NCBI GenBank assembly: GCA_902489475.1
Contig: CABUAH010000050.1
Location: 1-14,212, forward strand
Origin: an uncultured Oscillospiraceae bacterium
GTDB lineage: Bacteria; Bacillota; Clostridia; Oscillospirales; Ruminococcaceae
Length of the DNA: 14,212 nucleotides
Reading direction: 5' to 3'
Of this stretch, positions 13,140 through 14,212 are shown in pieces (position 1 is the first letter of the stretch; each line of letters starts with the position of its first letter). The translations under genes and the position numbers were made by a program. The notes under the pieces are model-generated. The model was not told where the DNA came from and made no database searches. It was given only the letters and a program-made list of their open reading frames with translations.

Positions 13140-13385
13140 CTACCCGTACAACAGATCTGTGATTATTACTGTGCCAAGCTTTATCCCCTCGTACTGATAA
13201 GCTCTGCCCACAACCACAAGAAGTATGCCCAGAAGGTCCTTCAAATCCTGCGCCTTTTCTTTGGAAAGTTCCATTTTTACGATTTTATTGAACTCCCTGT
13301 CTGCCTTTATGTAATCAGGATTTTTGCGTATCTCTCTGTCGATTTCATCTGAAAGCCTACAGTTTAAAATTCTTGCCTTATTCAT
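13140..13385 (-). CDS. Small helical protein, paralogue 2
   Basis: 81 aa, function unknown, sharing with its neighbours the pattern ARILN, EID, IRKNPDYIKAD, KEKAQDLKDLLGIL and EGIKLG. The start was set at ATG 13385 because AAGGGGTG lies 7 nt upstream. An ATG six codons earlier (13403) overlaps that ribosome site itself, so it is unlikely. It lies 80 nt after the first paralogue, with a terminator-like hairpin between them. Paralogue 3 starts about 65 nt after its stop. The spacing suggests tandem gene duplication with each gene keeping its own translation signals. Confidence 0.72.
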   Translation of the reverse strand: MNKARILNCRLSDEIDREIRKNPDYIKADREFNKIVKMELSKEKAQDLKDLLGILLVVVGRAYQYEGIKLGTVIITDLLYG

Positions 13386-13423
13386 ATTATCACACCCCTT
13401 CACAAAATTATCTATTTAAAGCG

Positions 13424-13460
13424 AAAAAACACTCCGCCTTCAGCAATCTGCCTAAGGCGG
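13424..13460 (-). terminator. Terminator-like hairpin between paralogues 1 and 2
   Basis: On the minus strand CCGCCTT (13460-13454) pairs with AAGGCGG (13440-13434) around an inner GCA/TGC pair, followed 4 nt later by TTTTTT (13429-13424). It lies 6 nt after the stop of paralogue 1. It should reduce, though perhaps not stop, transcription into paralogue 2. Its core matches the hairpin at the end of the cluster. Confidence 0.7.
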
Positions 13461-13465
13461 TCTTT

Positions 13466-13723
13466 CTATACAAAATATTTATCAAAGATTGACTCTGACG
13501 TTGATTTTGCGCCCAGTTTTATTCCCTCTTCTGCATAAGTGTTGCCCACAATAGAGGTAAGTATGTCCAAAAGCTCGTCCAGACGTTCGGCTTTTTCTTT
13601 TGGAAATTCTTTTTGGATAAATTTGCGAATCTCATTATCCGCATTGATATATTCCTCATTTTTGCGTATCCCTATATCTATCTCGCCCGAGAACTTATGG
13701 TTTAAAATCTTTGCCATACTCAT
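13466..13723 (-). CDS. Small helical protein, paralogue 1
   Basis: 85 aa, function unknown. It shares AKILN, GEID, IRKNEEYINADNE, KEKAERLDELLDIL and EGIKLGAK with the two following genes, but after GAK the C-terminus (STSESIFDKYFV) diverges from the hydrophobic ends of the others. GGAGG lies 7 nt before ATG 13723. Its ATG overlaps the TGA of a 35-codon micro-ORF (ATGA), which suggests translational coupling to the XRE regulator transcript. No signal peptide, membrane segment or catalytic motif is seen. A regulatory partner, an antitoxin or a phage-like accessory role are all open. Confidence 0.75.
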   Translation of the reverse strand: MSMAKILNHKFSGEIDIGIRKNEEYINADNEIRKFIQKEFPKEKAERLDELLDILTSIVGNTYAEEGIKLGAKSTSESIFDKYFV

Positions 13724-13827
13724 GCTATCACCTCCGATACAACAATATAAAATATATTATCAAGCAAAGTTTTTAAGTGTTTTATATTTTCCACAAACTC
13801 GCTTATAAACTGTTTTTTACCCATCAT
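13720..13827 (-). CDS. Candidate 35-aa micro-ORF between the regulator and paralogue 1
   Basis: The frame begins ATGATGGGTAAA within the last codons of the XRE gene (overlap of about 11 nt) and ends in TGA overlapping the ATG of paralogue 1. The peptide starts MMGKKQFISEFVENIKHLK and ends in a hydrophobic helix FYIVVSEVIA. Double overlap is typical of translational coupling. However, only a weak AAGG precedes it, and its end is simply the ribosome site of the next gene read as codons, so it could be chance. Confidence 0.35.
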   Translation of the reverse strand: MMGKKQFISEFVENIKHLKTLLDNIFYIVVSEVIA

Positions 13828-14131
13828 TAATACCTTGTAGGTACGAGACAGCCTTTTCTTTTTTCGTGGAATCAAGTTGCTTAAATAAAAGGAGCATGTC
13901 TTGTTCCAGTTCAGGTAAATTAGATTTTGTGTACGGCAACTTGTCATCGGAAAGTTCAATAAGATAATCAACAGAAACATTATAGTGTTTAGCAATAGCA
14001 ATTAGAACGTCAATATCCGGAAAAGCATCACCACTTTCATAACGACTAATCATTGTTTGGGAAACATTCAGAATCATAGCCAGTTTCTGCTGACTTTCGT
14101 TTTTCATTAACCTAAGTTTTTTCAATCGCAT
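13817..14131 (-). CDS. XRE-family helix-turn-helix regulator
   Basis: A 104-aa DNA-binding protein. The HTH_3 domain covers about residues 4-60: LKKLRLMKNESQQKLA (helices 1-2), then NVSQTMISRYESGDAFPDIDVL (recognition helix about 27-37 with the ISRYESG signature), then IAKHYNVSVDYLI. A short charged helical tail (LEQDMLLLFKQLDSTKKEKA) may dimerise. The ATG at 14131 follows AGAGGTGA with a short spacer; an in-frame ATG 13 codons upstream lacks a ribosome site. It leads the small-protein cluster and a palindrome overlaps its -10 box, so autorepression and control of the cluster are likely. Its targets beyond that cannot be told. Confidence 0.9.
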   Translation of the reverse strand: MRLKKLRLMKNESQQKLAMILNVSQTMISRYESGDAFPDIDVLIAIAKHYNVSVDYLIELSDDKLPYTKSNLPELEQDMLLLFKQLDSTKKEKAVSYLQGINDG

Positions 14132-14165
14132 ATAATCACCTCTAAACAACATTTTACAACAATTA

Positions 14166-14182
14166 AGCATAATTTATATGCT
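14166..14182. promoter_or_regulatory. Candidate XRE operator
   Basis: AGCATA (14166-14171) and TATGCT (14177-14182) form a perfect 6-bp inverted repeat around 5 nt. One arm is the -10 box itself, so binding here would block transcription of the regulator. Confidence 0.45.
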
Positions 14183-14194
14183 GATTTTTGTAAA
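14166..14194 (-). promoter_or_regulatory. Promoter of the XRE cluster
   Basis: On the minus strand TTTACA (14194-14189), a 17-nt spacer and TATGCT (14171-14166). The start would be near 14159, about 28 nt before the regulator's ATG. Confidence 0.5.
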
Positions 14195-14212
14195 TATATG
14201 CAGGCAAGTTAT

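Noticed and set aside
13125..13149. Direct repeat ACCCGTAC at 13125 and 13142 as an attachment or regulatory site
   Set aside because: Only 8 nt each, one copy overlaps a stop codon, and no related copies were seen; likely chance.
13828..14001. Longer upstream extension of the 35-aa frame as a membrane-protein gene (begins MLLLNTIMF)
   Set aside because: It lies inside the well-supported XRE gene in another frame with no ribosome site; only the part after 13827 has any case.

Overview
The window looks like a chromosomal segment of a low-GC Gram-positive gut or rumen anaerobe, most likely a Clostridia member of the Ruminococcus/Oscillospiraceae type. The grounds are strong GGAGG-type ribosome binding sites, AT-rich intergenic DNA, an acetate kinase, a rubredoxin, and a GH94 phosphorylase that closely matches what I remember of ruminococcal cellobiose phosphorylases. 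This is inference from content; no database was searched.

Region 1 (1-384) has no long ORF. It holds what looks like a complete type I toxin-antitoxin locus: a 29-residue hydrophobic holin-like toxin on the minus strand, with a consensus promoter and a hairpin-masked Shine-Dalgarno, converging on a short plus-strand RNA with its own -10 box and terminator. Region 2 (385-2855) is a divergent pair: ackA (minus) and tmcAL (plus), a tRNA-Met acetate ligase. Both enzymes handle acetate. Region 3 (2856-5340) begins with a hairpin-rich intergenic repeat, then a tight plus-strand run of a GNAT acetyltransferase, a eukaryotic-type HisA and a diacylglycerol-kinase-family lipid kinase. Region 4 (5341-8360) has its own promoter, a GH94 cellobiose-type phosphorylase, an unusually short (45 aa) rubredoxin, a terminator, and a second copy of the hairpin-rich repeat.

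Region 5 (8361-11795, minus) is a large secreted GH25 lysozyme followed by a long array of fibronectin-III-like repeats. The reading frame, including a textbook signal peptide, begins at an ATA codon where an ATG is expected behind a strong Shine-Dalgarno. Region 6 (11974-12777, minus) is a YczE/YitT-like membrane protein with a strong promoter and a leader of about 100 nt. Region 7 (12787-14194, minus) is an accessory-looking cluster: an XRE-type regulator with a palindrome over its promoter, an overlapping 35-aa micro-ORF, and three tandem paralogous small acidic helical proteins of unknown function. Two of these are followed by related terminators, so gene and terminator seem to have been duplicated together.

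The metabolic genes in the middle are ordinary housekeeping and cellobiose metabolism. The most novel material is the RNA-regulated toxin at the left end, the small-protein cluster at the right end, the dispersed repeat, and the ATA start of the lysozyme.
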